This document shows positions 54,557 through 62,871 of a stretch of 64,000 nt of DNA, one piece after another. This stretch comes from Flavobacteriia bacterium (GTDB taxonomy: Bacteria > Bacteroidota > Bacteroidia > Flavobacteriales_D > Crocinitomicaceae), in NCBI GenBank assembly GCA_009924735.1, contig RFQZ01000001.1, positions 153,414-217,413 on the forward strand, given 5' to 3'. The first letter of the stretch is position 1. Every line of letters begins with the position of its first letter. The notes under the pieces are model-generated. The model saw only the letters and a program-made list of their open reading frames with translations. It had not been told where the DNA came from and did no database searches. The position numbers and the translations under genes are program-made.

Positions 54557-57459
54557 AACTTTCCTGGATTTTAATTCTGCTTCCCTTGGCAAGTGCCTTT
54601 TCACAAAAGCGCGCAAACGTTCACGGAATGGTTAAAGACTCTTTTAACCTCATTCAAAACATCGAAGTGCAATTGCTTCCTGAGAAAAAATTCATTCATA
54701 CCGATGCCTCTGGTCGTTTTGACTTTGAAGAAGTTTCCTTTGGAAATCACACCTTGGAAATTCATGAGTTCGGCTTCTTACCCTTCCGAATGGATGTCCT
54801 GGTGAACCAACCTGACCTTTGGCTCGATACCTTAATGCTATCGATTGACCGGCGGCAAGTGGCTGTCGAAGTAAAAAGAAAAGCCAAGGGAGAAATGAGC
54901 GAGTTGATAAAAACAAAAAAAAGCATCTCCATTGTAACCATAAAATCGAAGGAAACACTCGATAAACTTCCTAATAAAAACGCCGCAGACCTCGCTTCAA
55001 GGATGCCCAGTGTGATGTTGTTTAGGTCAAAAGGAGAAAGCAATATGGTTTCGTTGCGTGGTACCCCCATTGATTGGACCTCTGTATTGATTGACGGTGA
55101 CCGTTTGCCCGTTGCTTGTGAGGACAACGCAACGCGCTCTTTTGAATTCGAAGCCTTCCCATCGGATTTCGTGAGCGAAGTAATCGAAGTGCGCTCCGTT
55201 ACACCAGATTTTGAGGCAGACAACATCGGCGGAAGTTTGAATTTTTTAACCCTAGAACCAACAGAAGAAAAAACTTTACATGTGGATGCTTCTTTGGGAT
55301 TCAATTTCAAAGGGAACAAGCCTTCAGGAGATTTTAACTTACTGTTCAGCAACCGAAGTAAAGACAAGAAATGGGGATATTTGGTGAACACGACCTATTT
55401 TGGGAGAACCTATGCAAGTGAGGCCATTAAAACCATTTTTGGAAGCAACCTGAACCATGGCGTAAACCGATTGGAACTCAGAAAATACGACGGATTTAGA
55501 TCCACCTCGGGTGCTCAATTTGCGGTTACCTACCAACCTTCCAAACGCTGGGAATGGAAGTTAAATGGGTTTTGGGGCAGAATGACGGACGACAAGCACA
55601 TGAATAAAATATCCTTCAATTGGTTTGAAGACAATGGCCAAAGGGTACGCTTGCAAAATTGTGTGGGCCTATGGATTCGGCAAGTGGAGGGAGCATCGCT
55701 GAATGTAAAAGTAAGTCCAAACGCAAAAACAACCGGAACCTTTCGTCTTGCAGGTTACCTTAATCAATTCAAAAGTGGACCCGTTCCTTTCAATAAAAAC
55801 GATCCGAGAAATGGTTTTTTTGTCACCGAATTTCAAAGTCCCGAACTCAGTTTCAACGACCTTTCTAAAGTGGATTTGTACGGTCAAGCGGTGGATCCAA
55901 ATGCGCAAGATTTTATATTGCTGAAACTCATCGGCGACGACAATCCCTATGGAAAAGGGGATGATCCTTTGCGCATACTGCCAAATTTTAATGGTACACT
56001 CAACGCCAACGATTTTGAATTCACCCAAAGTTATACAGAGATCAACCGCACCAATGAAACGGATCCCATTGTGTTTAAAAACGATTGGGAATACCTACTC
56101 AACGACCGTTGGAAACTGCAAGCAGGCATCAAATACAGGTTTAAAATTGGCGAAAGAAGCCTATCGAAACACGAATGGTTCCAAGATTATTCTGGTGGTA
56201 ATTCCAGTCCTATTTTGGTAAGCGATTTACAAACAACGCCCTTCCAAACCGCATCTTCGGTATTTCTTCTGCACGAAGTAGGATCCACCTATGCACCATA
56301 CCAGTACGATTTTCTAAACGCAAATGGATTGAATCAATTTCTGAGTGAACACGATGATAAACTTCGAGAGGTAGCCATGAACCCGCTTAATTTTGAATAC
56401 AACCAATGGGTTGGATCGAGTTACGATTACCGCGAACAACAAAGTGCTGCTTATGGCATGGCCACGTACGCAGGAAAAAAAATCGCAATGCTCGCGGGGG
56501 TTAGAATTGAACACACATATTTGGTTCAATCTTCAGACACCCTCACCTCCACCATCGCGTTGGATACTGCTAGCAATACCTATTACAATGTGCCTGAAAC
56601 CCGCACCCTTCGAAAATCTTACATTGGATTTCTTCCTTCCATCAACATCAACCATTACCTCTCTGCTTCTACAACCCTTAAATGGGCGATTTCACGAACC
56701 ATGCACCGACCTAATTTTGAGGAAACAAAACCCGGACACGCGGTCATACGTTACAATGAAATGGAATATACCTTCGGGAATCCTTCCCTGAAACCTGCCT
56801 TTTCGTATAATGTTGATTTTACCTACGAAAAATACCATGGGAACCGAGGTTTGTTTTCTGTGGGAGCGTATTCCAAGTACATCAGGGACCACATTTACAC
56901 GATGTCTGCCTTGAATACCGATCCAATATCTGGCGTAACCATTCGAAAATATGGGAATGCACCTTGGTCATGGGTAGGCGGGATAGAAATTTTATACAAT
57001 CGAAAATTTGATTTTTTGCCCAACAAATGGCGCAATTTGGGCGTCCGCTCTAACCTGACCCTTTCCATGTCGAGAATGAAAATTGAAGGACGTCCGGCCA
57101 ACCAAGCCATGACAAAACAAACCCCTGTACTTTATAATGTCAACCTTTTTTACGAAGGAAAAAAACTTCAATGCAATGTGGCGCTGCTGTACACGGGAAG
57201 GTATGTGAGCGACCTCAATCTCACCTACATCAACGGTGAATTGTTTCACAAAAACAGCGATTACGATACGTACGTGAACCAAAATTATGCATTGGAAGCC
57301 ACCGTTTTGTATGCCATCAACGACCATTTAGCCTTGGAAACTCAACTGACGAACTTGCTTAACTTCCCAGAACGTAAATCTTTAGGAGCCCCTTGGCGTT
57401 CCAGCTATGTAGAATACTACGGTGCAAGGGTTCAACTAGGCGTTACTTGGTCGCTGTAG
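54553..57459 (+). CDS. TonB-dependent receptor 2
   Basis: A 968-aa receptor paralogous to the preceding one, with which it overlaps (ATGA). Same order: signal peptide (1-18), regulatory-like domain, plug (LPNKNAADLASRMPSVMLFRSKGES, RGTPIDWTSVLIDGDRLPVAC), barrel with shared blocks such as RPNFEETKPG and NPSLKP, and end VQLGVTWSL. The two arose by tandem duplication and have diverged in loops, which suggests different substrates. The end overlaps the convergent ceramidase-family gene by 17 bp. Confidence 0.88.
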   Translation: MKLSWILILLPLASAFSQKRANVHGMVKDSFNLIQNIEVQLLPEKKFIHTDASGRFDFEEVSFGNHTLEIHEFGFLPFRMDVLVNQPDLWLDTLMLSIDRRQVAVEVKRKAKGEMSELIKTKKSISIVTIKSKETLDKLPNKNAADLASRMPSVMLFRSKGESNMVSLRGTPIDWTSVLIDGDRLPVACEDNATRSFEFEAFPSDFVSEVIEVRSVTPDFEADNIGGSLNFLTLEPTEEKTLHVDASLGFNFKGNKPSGDFNLLFSNRSKDKKWGYLVNTTYFGRTYASEAIKTIFGSNLNHGVNRLELRKYDGFRSTSGAQFAVTYQPSKRWEWKLNGFWGRMTDDKHMNKISFNWFEDNGQRVRLQNCVGLWIRQVEGASLNVKVSPNAKTTGTFRLAGYLNQFKSGPVPFNKNDPRNGFFVTEFQSPELSFNDLSKVDLYGQAVDPNAQDFILLKLIGDDNPYGKGDDPLRILPNFNGTLNANDFEFTQSYTEINRTNETDPIVFKNDWEYLLNDRWKLQAGIKYRFKIGERSLSKHEWFQDYSGGNSSPILVSDLQTTPFQTASSVFLLHEVGSTYAPYQYDFLNANGLNQFLSEHDDKLREVAMNPLNFEYNQWVGSSYDYREQQSAAYGMATYAGKKIAMLAGVRIEHTYLVQSSDTLTSTIALDTASNTYYNVPETRTLRKSYIGFLPSININHYLSASTTLKWAISRTMHRPNFEETKPGHAVIRYNEMEYTFGNPSLKPAFSYNVDFTYEKYHGNRGLFSVGAYSKYIRDHIYTMSALNTDPISGVTIRKYGNAPWSWVGGIEILYNRKFDFLPNKWRNLGVRSNLTLSMSRMKIEGRPANQAMTKQTPVLYNVNLFYEGKKLQCNVALLYTGRYVSDLNLTYINGELFHKNSDYDTYVNQNYALEATVLYAINDHLALETQLTNLLNFPERKSLGAPWRSSYVEYYGARVQLGVTWSL

Positions 57460-58177
57460 TCTTTTGACTTTCCTGCAGGGCGTCTTGTCCTGATTTGTAG
57501 AGGTAATACCCCATTGTGAACACCGCGAAAGAACTGAATACATGCCATAGAAAGTGTGTTCCTTGAGGTAAGAATGGGAAAGGATTTGGGGTCGGATAGT
57601 CCAACAATCTAAATATCAATGCTGAGATGAGGAAAAACAGGGTGAGTAAAACATAGCGGGCGTGGCGCCATTGGTTTCTGTAAAGCGACCAAATAATAGG
57701 TATGAGGAAAGCACTACCCGAAAACAAGTACCCAATGTTCGGCGCTAAAACACGGTAACCTTGTCCCAAGGTCGTAATGACCAACACAGCAGACGCATAG
57801 AAACCCAAAACACACAAAATCCCAAAATACCATCTACGCGTGATTTTTGTCCAAAAATAAACAGACAAAGAAAGCGACATAAGCGCAGCGGGAAGCCAAT
57901 CGAGCATTAGGAAGACATTGGAAGTCCTGTACGCATGGAAAAGGGTTGATCCTAACCCATTAAGAAACAGCAGGGGCAGAATTAACAATATGATGCGATG
58001 CTGCTTATACCTTCCCCAAAGAAAGACAATCCAAAATACCACGGGAATGAAGAAAAATAAGGAGGAAAAGGCATTCCACGGTTCGTGAATGTGGGAATCA
58101 TAGACAAATTCATTGTAAATCGGTCCTCGATCCTGGATGATTTCCATCCTTCGCTGTATCTCTAATGAATCAATCAC
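57443..58177 (-). CDS. Ceramidase (CREST) superfamily membrane hydrolase
   Basis: A seven-helix membrane protein of 244 aa (GTG start at 58177; an ATG at 58147 after 10 codons is an alternative). It has the CREST signature: EPWNAFSSL at the first helix, Ser77 and His81 in GLGSTLFHA, Asp93 in MLDWLP, and His208/His212 in THFLWH near the last helix, the zinc-site layout of alkaline ceramidases and PAQR proteins. Ceramidases cut ceramide to sphingosine and fatty acid. The context suggests a role on a phosphonolipid, but it lies on the opposite strand and the substrate is unproven. TAACTTTAC just upstream may be a -7 element. Confidence 0.78.
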   Translation of the reverse strand: MIDSLEIQRRMEIIQDRGPIYNEFVYDSHIHEPWNAFSSLFFFIPVVFWIVFLWGRYKQHRIILLILPLLFLNGLGSTLFHAYRTSNVFLMLDWLPAALMSLSLSVYFWTKITRRWYFGILCVLGFYASAVLVITTLGQGYRVLAPNIGYLFSGSAFLIPIIWSLYRNQWRHARYVLLTLFFLISALIFRLLDYPTPNPFPFLPQGTHFLWHVFSSFAVFTMGYYLYKSGQDALQESQKTTATK

Positions 58178-58334
58178 TTTGTAAAGTTAGGATGAAAAAC
58201 CCATATTGCCCTTCCGAGATCCTCAAAATGGAAAAGTTTTACGGTCTGGTAGCGCATTGCTTCCCCCTGGATGCACTTTTTTATCGAGATTATTGAACAC
58301 ATTTTGTACCTTCATATCCCCTTATCACCGAAAC

Positions 58335-59762
58335 ATGAAAACCTTACTTTCCTGGATTGCAAACACCAATGACTTTGAAGCAGGTAAGGTCTTAGAAACA
58401 GGTCCCACAGCGAATTACCACAAGTACTTTTTTAAATCAGACCGACACCTTTTGTTGTCCTCCGCGCAGGGCGACGATACCCGGTCAGAACTCTTGGTGA
58501 ACTACCTGAAAAGAACCTATCCCGAACGCACCATCGAATTGCGCTACATGGGCATCTTAGATCCAATTGACCACCGCGAAATACAAGGAAAAATAAATCC
58601 TTTCCTCATCGAGTTAAGGGAGGACCAGCTGGACGTTTTTGTTTCACCAGGGAGCCCTGCCATGCAAGTGGTTTGGTACCTCAGCCATTTGTCGTTGAAC
58701 CTGAAAACTACCCTTTACCAAATGCGGGAGGCGAAGCATACCAAAGCGAAAGAGAAACCTGAATTGATAAAAATTGCCTTCGAAAAATCTTCCCTGCCAG
58801 TGACGGCTATGTATCACCAAGAGGAAATCCAAAAGAATACTGGAGAGGATTACTTCATTACCCCCACCATTAAGAAAATCTATGAAAATGCAGCGAAGGT
58901 TGCTCAAGTGGATGGCGTAACGGTACTGATTCTTGGTAAAAGTGGGACAGGAAAAGAAAACCTTGCAAAGTACATTCACAAAAATTCGATCCGCAATGAA
59001 CAGGCTTATGTAACGGTAAACTGCTCTGCCTTCAGTGATTCTTTGCTGGAATCTCGGTTGTTTGGGTACAAGAAAGGGGCTTTTACCGGAGCAGACAAAG
59101 ACACCCAAGGATTGTTTGAGCTCGCTGATAAGGGAACCATTTTTCTCGATGAGATAGGTGACATCTCTCCCTACATGCAACAGGTATTGCTGCGCACCTT
59201 GCAAGAGAAAGAAATCATGCCCTTGGGGGGAAAGGCAAAAAGGGTAAATGTCAGGGTGATTGCCGCGACCAATCAAAATTTGCTGAAATTGTGTGAAGAA
59301 GGAAGATTCAGGTGGGACCTTTATTACAGATTGTCTGTGGTAGAACTTGACCTCCCCACCCTATCGGAACGTGGCAAAGCTGACATTAAGGGAATGATTG
59401 ACCATTTTCTAACCCAAAAAAAGAAAGAATTACACCGTCCTAAAAAACTCCAATTGGACAAAGCTGCCTTGGAGATTCTTTTAAATTATTCATATCCCGG
59501 AAATGTGCGCCAACTCGAAAACATCATTTCTAGGTTGTATGTTTTTAATGAAGAAACGGTTTCTGCGGATGTACTTCCCAAGCGACTGAAACAGCGACCA
59601 TCAGACCAACCCATGAAGATGGAATACATAGAGAAGGAACATATGATCAGGGTACTCAAACATTTCAAAGGCAACAAACGACAAACAGCCCTGGCCATTG
59701 GGTGGTCCATCAATACCTTGGCCGCGAAAATGGAAAAGTATGGCATTACGACTGAGGGGTAA
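58335..59762 (+). CDS. Sigma-54-dependent activator with RtcR/CARF-like sensor domain
   Basis: A 475-aa activator (ATG at 58335). Residues 1-~130 look like the N-terminal sensor of RtcR, a CARF-type nucleotide-binding fold: SPGSPAMQVVWYLSHL (104-119) corresponds to RtcR's TTGTHVAQ-type loop. The AAA+ domain has Walker A GKSGTGKE (201-208), the sigma-54 contact loop GAFTGA (248-253), Walker B IFLDEIGD and a Fis-like HTH at the end (KRQTALAIGWSINTLAAKME). No phosphoreceiver is present. It follows the ceramidase-like gene divergently. It is the probable regulator of the operon at 46402-57459. Confidence 0.85.
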   Translation: MKTLLSWIANTNDFEAGKVLETGPTANYHKYFFKSDRHLLLSSAQGDDTRSELLVNYLKRTYPERTIELRYMGILDPIDHREIQGKINPFLIELREDQLDVFVSPGSPAMQVVWYLSHLSLNLKTTLYQMREAKHTKAKEKPELIKIAFEKSSLPVTAMYHQEEIQKNTGEDYFITPTIKKIYENAAKVAQVDGVTVLILGKSGTGKENLAKYIHKNSIRNEQAYVTVNCSAFSDSLLESRLFGYKKGAFTGADKDTQGLFELADKGTIFLDEIGDISPYMQQVLLRTLQEKEIMPLGGKAKRVNVRVIAATNQNLLKLCEEGRFRWDLYYRLSVVELDLPTLSERGKADIKGMIDHFLTQKKKELHRPKKLQLDKAALEILLNYSYPGNVRQLENIISRLYVFNEETVSADVLPKRLKQRPSDQPMKMEYIEKEHMIRVLKHFKGNKRQTALAIGWSINTLAAKMEKYGITTEG

Positions 59763-59766
59763 GGGT

Positions 59767-59900
59767 AAAAAACGGGGCTTCGACATGATTCGACAGGCTC
59801 ATCGCAAAGCGCTCAGCCCACGTTTTTATTTTTGTTTTTCACGTTAAATTCAACCGCTACCTGAGTCCGACGAGGCGGACCGAAGGGGCGGTTCTCTCAT
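59767..59900 (+). repeat. Structured repeat, copy A
   Basis: Begins AAAAAACGGGGCTTCGAC, contains CTCAGCCCACGTTTTTA, then ACCGCTACCTGAG and ends CGAAGGGGCGGTTCTCTCAT. Left arm AAACGGGGCT pairs with AGCCCACGTTT (one bulge), and ACCGC pairs with GCGGT. Interior loops differ from copies B and C. Its last bases include the stop codon of the GIY-YIG gene (59897). Confidence 0.75.
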
Positions 59901-60187
59901 TGCTTCTTACTCCTGCAAATCGACAATGCTTTCAAAGCATCAAAATCTCCTTCAATTAATGCCAACTTTTTCTTGTGGGTCCATTTTTGAATTTGTTTTT
60001 CCCTATAAAAGGCAACATCAATTCTTTGGAATTCTTCATAGTAGACCAATTCCACAGGTAAATGTTTTTTGGTATGGTTGGCACCAAAACCTGCTTGATG
60101 CTGCCGGATTCTTATTTCAAGATATTTTGTGCTTCCAGTATATAAACTACCGTTACTACATCTTAAAATGTACATATATCCTTTCAT
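59897..60187 (-). CDS. GIY-YIG nuclease family protein
   Basis: A 96-aa single-domain nuclease. It has YMYILRCSNGSLYTGSTKYLEIRIRQHQAG (the GIY-YIG pair as YIL-YTG, with Arg of the catalytic core), then the HTKKHLPVELVYYEEF segment and late Glu (REKQIQKW). These short proteins (UPF0213/YhbQ type) cut DNA in some cases; others are of unknown role. The gene lies exactly between structured repeats A and B, one base from the first and 18 bp from the second. Confidence 0.88.
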   Translation of the reverse strand: MKGYMYILRCSNGSLYTGSTKYLEIRIRQHQAGFGANHTKKHLPVELVYYEEFQRIDVAFYREKQIQKWTHKKKLALIEGDFDALKALSICRSKKQ

Positions 60188-60205
60188 TGATTGATATAAT
60201 GTGTT

Positions 60206-60318
60206 AAAAAACGGGGCTTCGACCAGTCCCGCGCTGCGGAACGCTCAGCCCACGTTTTTATTTTTTACCGCTACCTGAGCAAAATGTAGCGAAGCATAAT
60301 GCCGTCGAAGGGGCGGTT
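60206..60318 (+). repeat. Structured repeat, copy B
   Basis: Same conserved arms as copy A (AAAAAACGGGGCTTCGAC..., CTCAGCCCACGTTTTTATTTTTTACCGC, CTGAG, CGAAGGGGCGGTT) with different loop sequences (CAGTCCCGCGCTGCGGA and CAAAATGTAGC). Starts 18 bp upstream of the GIY-YIG start. Confidence 0.75.
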
Positions 60319-60320
60319 GT

Positions 60321-60427
60321 AAAACGGGGCTTCGACCAGTCCCGCGCTGCGGAACGCTCAGCCCACGTTTTTATTTTTTACCGCTACCTGAGGCGGACGA
60401 GGCGGACCGAAGGGGCGGTTCTCTCAT
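60321..60427 (+). repeat. Structured repeat, copy C
   Basis: Third direct copy, only 2 bp after copy B and nearly identical to it in the first half; its second half is like copy A (GGCGGACGAGGCGGACCGAAG). It ends GGCGGTTCTCTCAT like copy A. The following 150 bp to the next gene (60428-60577) are AT-rich and hold nothing I can support. Confidence 0.75.
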
Positions 60428-60577
60428 GTAATCAATCCATTTTATAATGTGTATTATTCTGCGTTATTTTTCAGATATTGATATACATTTTAGCATTTTT
60501 AATTGAATTTACTGGCTATTTCTCGTTGGCATATCCTTTGACTATGGCGCGACACAAACCTTTAAACTTCAAAATTC

Positions 60578-61045
60578 ATGTTGCAAGAAATCTCAAAAAT
60601 CAGTTTAGAAATGAAGAAAAAAAACGAGGTTGCCTTCGATCAATTTCGGTATGCATTGTTGTCAGCCAACATTGCCCAATTGAACCAACTGTTGGATCCT
60701 CGAGGGAGGTTTTTTGGAAAATTAAGTAAGGCCTGTGCCATCGCTAAAATCAGCAAGTATTTCTACGAAGAAACCAGGGTCAATAGGTGTTTATGGCCAG
60801 AACTTAGGGAAGGATTTAGCTTGGATGCTTTTCCGGGTGAGCATGCCATCGAGTTTAGGCTTTTAGATGTCAATCCTTTCGAAGAAGAAGGCCTAAGCGA
60901 TTATACATTTGGAGACCCACCGCGCAAAGAATTCAAAGAAATTGTCTTTTGCTTATCGCTTCGGTTTAAAGATGGAAAAATCACCAGCATTCGCTTTCCC
61001 AAAAAAGTGATTGCTTCCATTTCAAACCTCCAATTATGTAATTGA
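60578..61045 (+). CDS. Hypothetical protein
   Basis: A 155-aa soluble protein that I do not recognise. It has no signal peptide. The N-terminal ~90 residues look helical; the rest contains VIFEFRLLDVNP-like and KEIVFCLSLRFKDGKI strands, giving an alpha+beta (perhaps NTF2-like) outline. It stands alone after the repeat cluster and before a hairpin terminator at 61099. An overlapping frame from 60478 is less protein-like. Possibly part of a mobile or accessory segment. Confidence 0.6.
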   Translation: MLQEISKISLEMKKKNEVAFDQFRYALLSANIAQLNQLLDPRGRFFGKLSKACAIAKISKYFYEETRVNRCLWPELREGFSLDAFPGEHAIEFRLLDVNPFEEEGLSDYTFGDPPRKEFKEIVFCLSLRFKDGKITSIRFPKKVIASISNLQLCN

Positions 61046-61098
61046 CATTGCCACTTGCCATTGAGAAAATCTTTCTAGGTTTGATCGCCCACCTAAAC

Positions 61099-61118
61099 AA
61101 TCCCGCGTTTGCGGGATT
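61099..61118 (+). terminator. Terminator-like hairpin
   Basis: AATCCCGC-GTTT-GCGGGATT: a perfect 8-bp stem with a 4-base loop, then TTGCCTTTTAATTTT, a broken T-run. It lies 53 bp after the preceding gene. The rest of the 61046-61320 gap holds nothing that I can support. Confidence 0.5.
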
Positions 61119-61320
61119 TGCCTTTTAATTTTGTAACCAACCTTTTCACCCTCGTTAAAGGGACATAATCATCCAGAATTCTGTGTTTGCAGAAGCCAAC
61201 CGACCCGGCAGGGCACGGTGGAAAAATGATGAGAGGTGCGCACCTAAAAGAATATGCAATCACAGCTTATTCTGAATGATTTAATTTTTTAACCCGCCGC
61301 AAGGCATAAAATCATTTTGT

Positions 61321-61794
61321 ATGAAACGCTTAAAAAACCTGTCCGGAAAAAAAAGAACCGTCGGAAACCTTACCGGCATCCTGTTCACCCTTGCTGTTTG
61401 TTTATCGAGTAAAGAATCCAACGCCCAATCGATGGTAATCCCTCCAGATTATATAGAGATGAGCGTCGCTAGTACTCCTTGCAGCAAAATGTACAGCCGC
61501 TCGTTCGACACAAAGCACAATGCCATTCGTCGGCACCTTGAGGTGCTAGAAATGAACAACATTGACACCAACCGAACGAAAATAGTCTACGACTTAAATG
61601 CACCTATTTTCTCCCATTTTTCCAATAGGGAAAACTACGATATCATCTATTTAACCTATGTTCATTTCAACGAAGCTACAGGGACTTACAACAGTACCTT
61701 AATGGAATGTCCCAACCAAACGATGGCCGTTTTTGAATCTGATGGCTTTGTAATGCAGTATGAACCCAGCAAGCGAAGAAGACATAGACACTAA
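61321..61794 (+). CDS. Exported hypothetical protein
   Basis: A 157-aa protein with a long charged N-terminus followed by a hydrophobic stretch (GNLTGILFTLAVCLSS) and a likely signal cleavage near SNAQS. The mature part contains two Cys and a segment IYLTYVHFNEATGTYNST. No family recognised. The C-terminus is basic (KRRRHRH). It stands alone. Confidence 0.6.
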   Translation: MKRLKNLSGKKRTVGNLTGILFTLAVCLSSKESNAQSMVIPPDYIEMSVASTPCSKMYSRSFDTKHNAIRRHLEVLEMNNIDTNRTKIVYDLNAPIFSHFSNRENYDIIYLTYVHFNEATGTYNSTLMECPNQTMAVFESDGFVMQYEPSKRRRHRH

Positions 61795-61871
61795 ACTGCT
61801 TTACACCTTGTATTCAACGCATCCATCATTGGGTGCGTTTTTTAGGGTCATGAAACTTTGTTCCGCATACA

Positions 61872-62756
61872 TCAGAAAGACCGATACCATTGTATCATGG
61901 GCAGTGGAAAAAGTTCTCCGTCTACGGTTGCACCACCAAAACCAAATTGAACAGCCTTCCCTTCGGATTGATGCCAACGGAGGCCGGGCACAACCAAAGC
62001 AACCAGTGGCTGATAGTAGCCATAAGGATCAGATTGACCAGAGGGTAAAAGTATAAACGAATCAAAAACAAAACTGAGCTTCGAAGATATTTTTGCCATA
62101 CCCGCAACGCTGGTCATAGGCCTTCCTGATACATCACCTTCTAAACTAAAAGCACCATACCCCCCAGAAAAGGCAATGTTTCGCTTTCTGTCTCCAAAGG
62201 ACAAACTGCCAAAAGGGAGCACGCCGAATGAAGTTGGTGCAAGCCAAGATCCTGTCCCTGCCAAGCCTCCTATGGCCAATTGCGCGCGCGAACCAAGCTC
62301 AAAACTTTTTTTGAAACTGGCAATGATCGGGCAACCTATCCACGTTGTCATAATTCCAACGCCTAAGTTGTTTCCCAAACCAAATTGCAAATCGGGCCCA
62401 AAGAAATTCCATTGAATGTAATGCTCTCCTTTTTTAATAGGCAGGCCATTGGTGGTAAGAAAATATCGGGTGGCAAACTTATCCTCTCCAACATACACAC
62501 CCTTGGCATTGAAATCATTTGAATTGATTAAGACGATGGCTTTAATCGTATATTGAGGGATGTACAGTTTTCGCAAGTCTTTGGTTTCCAACAAAACCTC
62601 GCGTTCATCTTGGGATAAGATTTTTCCAATGAGGTCCCCTGCATTCGTTGTCACCACCCTGTAATAATTCGTGTCTATAGGATTGGCAGGAACGGTTTGC
62701 GCATTTAATTTTACTTGAAAAACCAATAAAACGATGATAAATATTATTTTTTTCAT
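61872..62756 (-). CDS. Exported beta-rich hypothetical protein
   Basis: A 294-aa protein from the ATG at 62756 (signal peptide 1-19, ending VKLNAQ); a longer frame from 62795 has no signal. The first part resembles a Bacteroidota domain in which GxI, LETKDLRKLYIPQYTIKAI occur; the rest is glycine-rich and beta-like (FGLGNNLGVGIMTTW, GGLAGTGSWLAPTSFG), suggestive of an outer-membrane barrel of about 12-14 strands ending in an aromatic (WYRSF). Function is unknown. Confidence 0.65.
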   Translation of the reverse strand: MKKIIFIIVLLVFQVKLNAQTVPANPIDTNYYRVVTTNAGDLIGKILSQDEREVLLETKDLRKLYIPQYTIKAIVLINSNDFNAKGVYVGEDKFATRYFLTTNGLPIKKGEHYIQWNFFGPDLQFGLGNNLGVGIMTTWIGCPIIASFKKSFELGSRAQLAIGGLAGTGSWLAPTSFGVLPFGSLSFGDRKRNIAFSGGYGAFSLEGDVSGRPMTSVAGMAKISSKLSFVFDSFILLPSGQSDPYGYYQPLVALVVPGLRWHQSEGKAVQFGFGGATVDGELFPLPMIQWYRSF

Positions 62757-62871
62757 TTCTTTTTTTGCCCAAAAATAAACACATGCCGTCATCAACTACA
62801 ATCGAATGTTACAATTGATGTTTTAGAACTTGCGAAATTCGAAAAAAGCAAAATTTTAAAGCACCCTCACC

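Noticed and set aside
58250..58270. TGG-N-TTGC like site before the sigma-54 activator (TGGTAGCGCATTGC)
   Set aside because: GG and GC are nine, not ten, bases apart; sigma-54 needs the strict ten-base spacing. A minus-strand match (GG-N10-GC) at about the same place lacks the TT before GC.
59767..60427. CRISPR array
   Set aside because: Only three long (105-135 bp) repeats with internal variability and no unique spacers of equal length; no cas genes. A dispersed structured repeat fits better.
60478..60729. Open frame of 83 codons
   Set aside because: Overlaps the better 155-aa frame at 60578 and its second half is the shadow of that gene; the composition is not protein-like.
61760..62056. 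98-codon plus-strand frame
   Set aside because: Antisense to the exported beta-rich protein at 61872-62756 and beginning inside the previous gene; no support.
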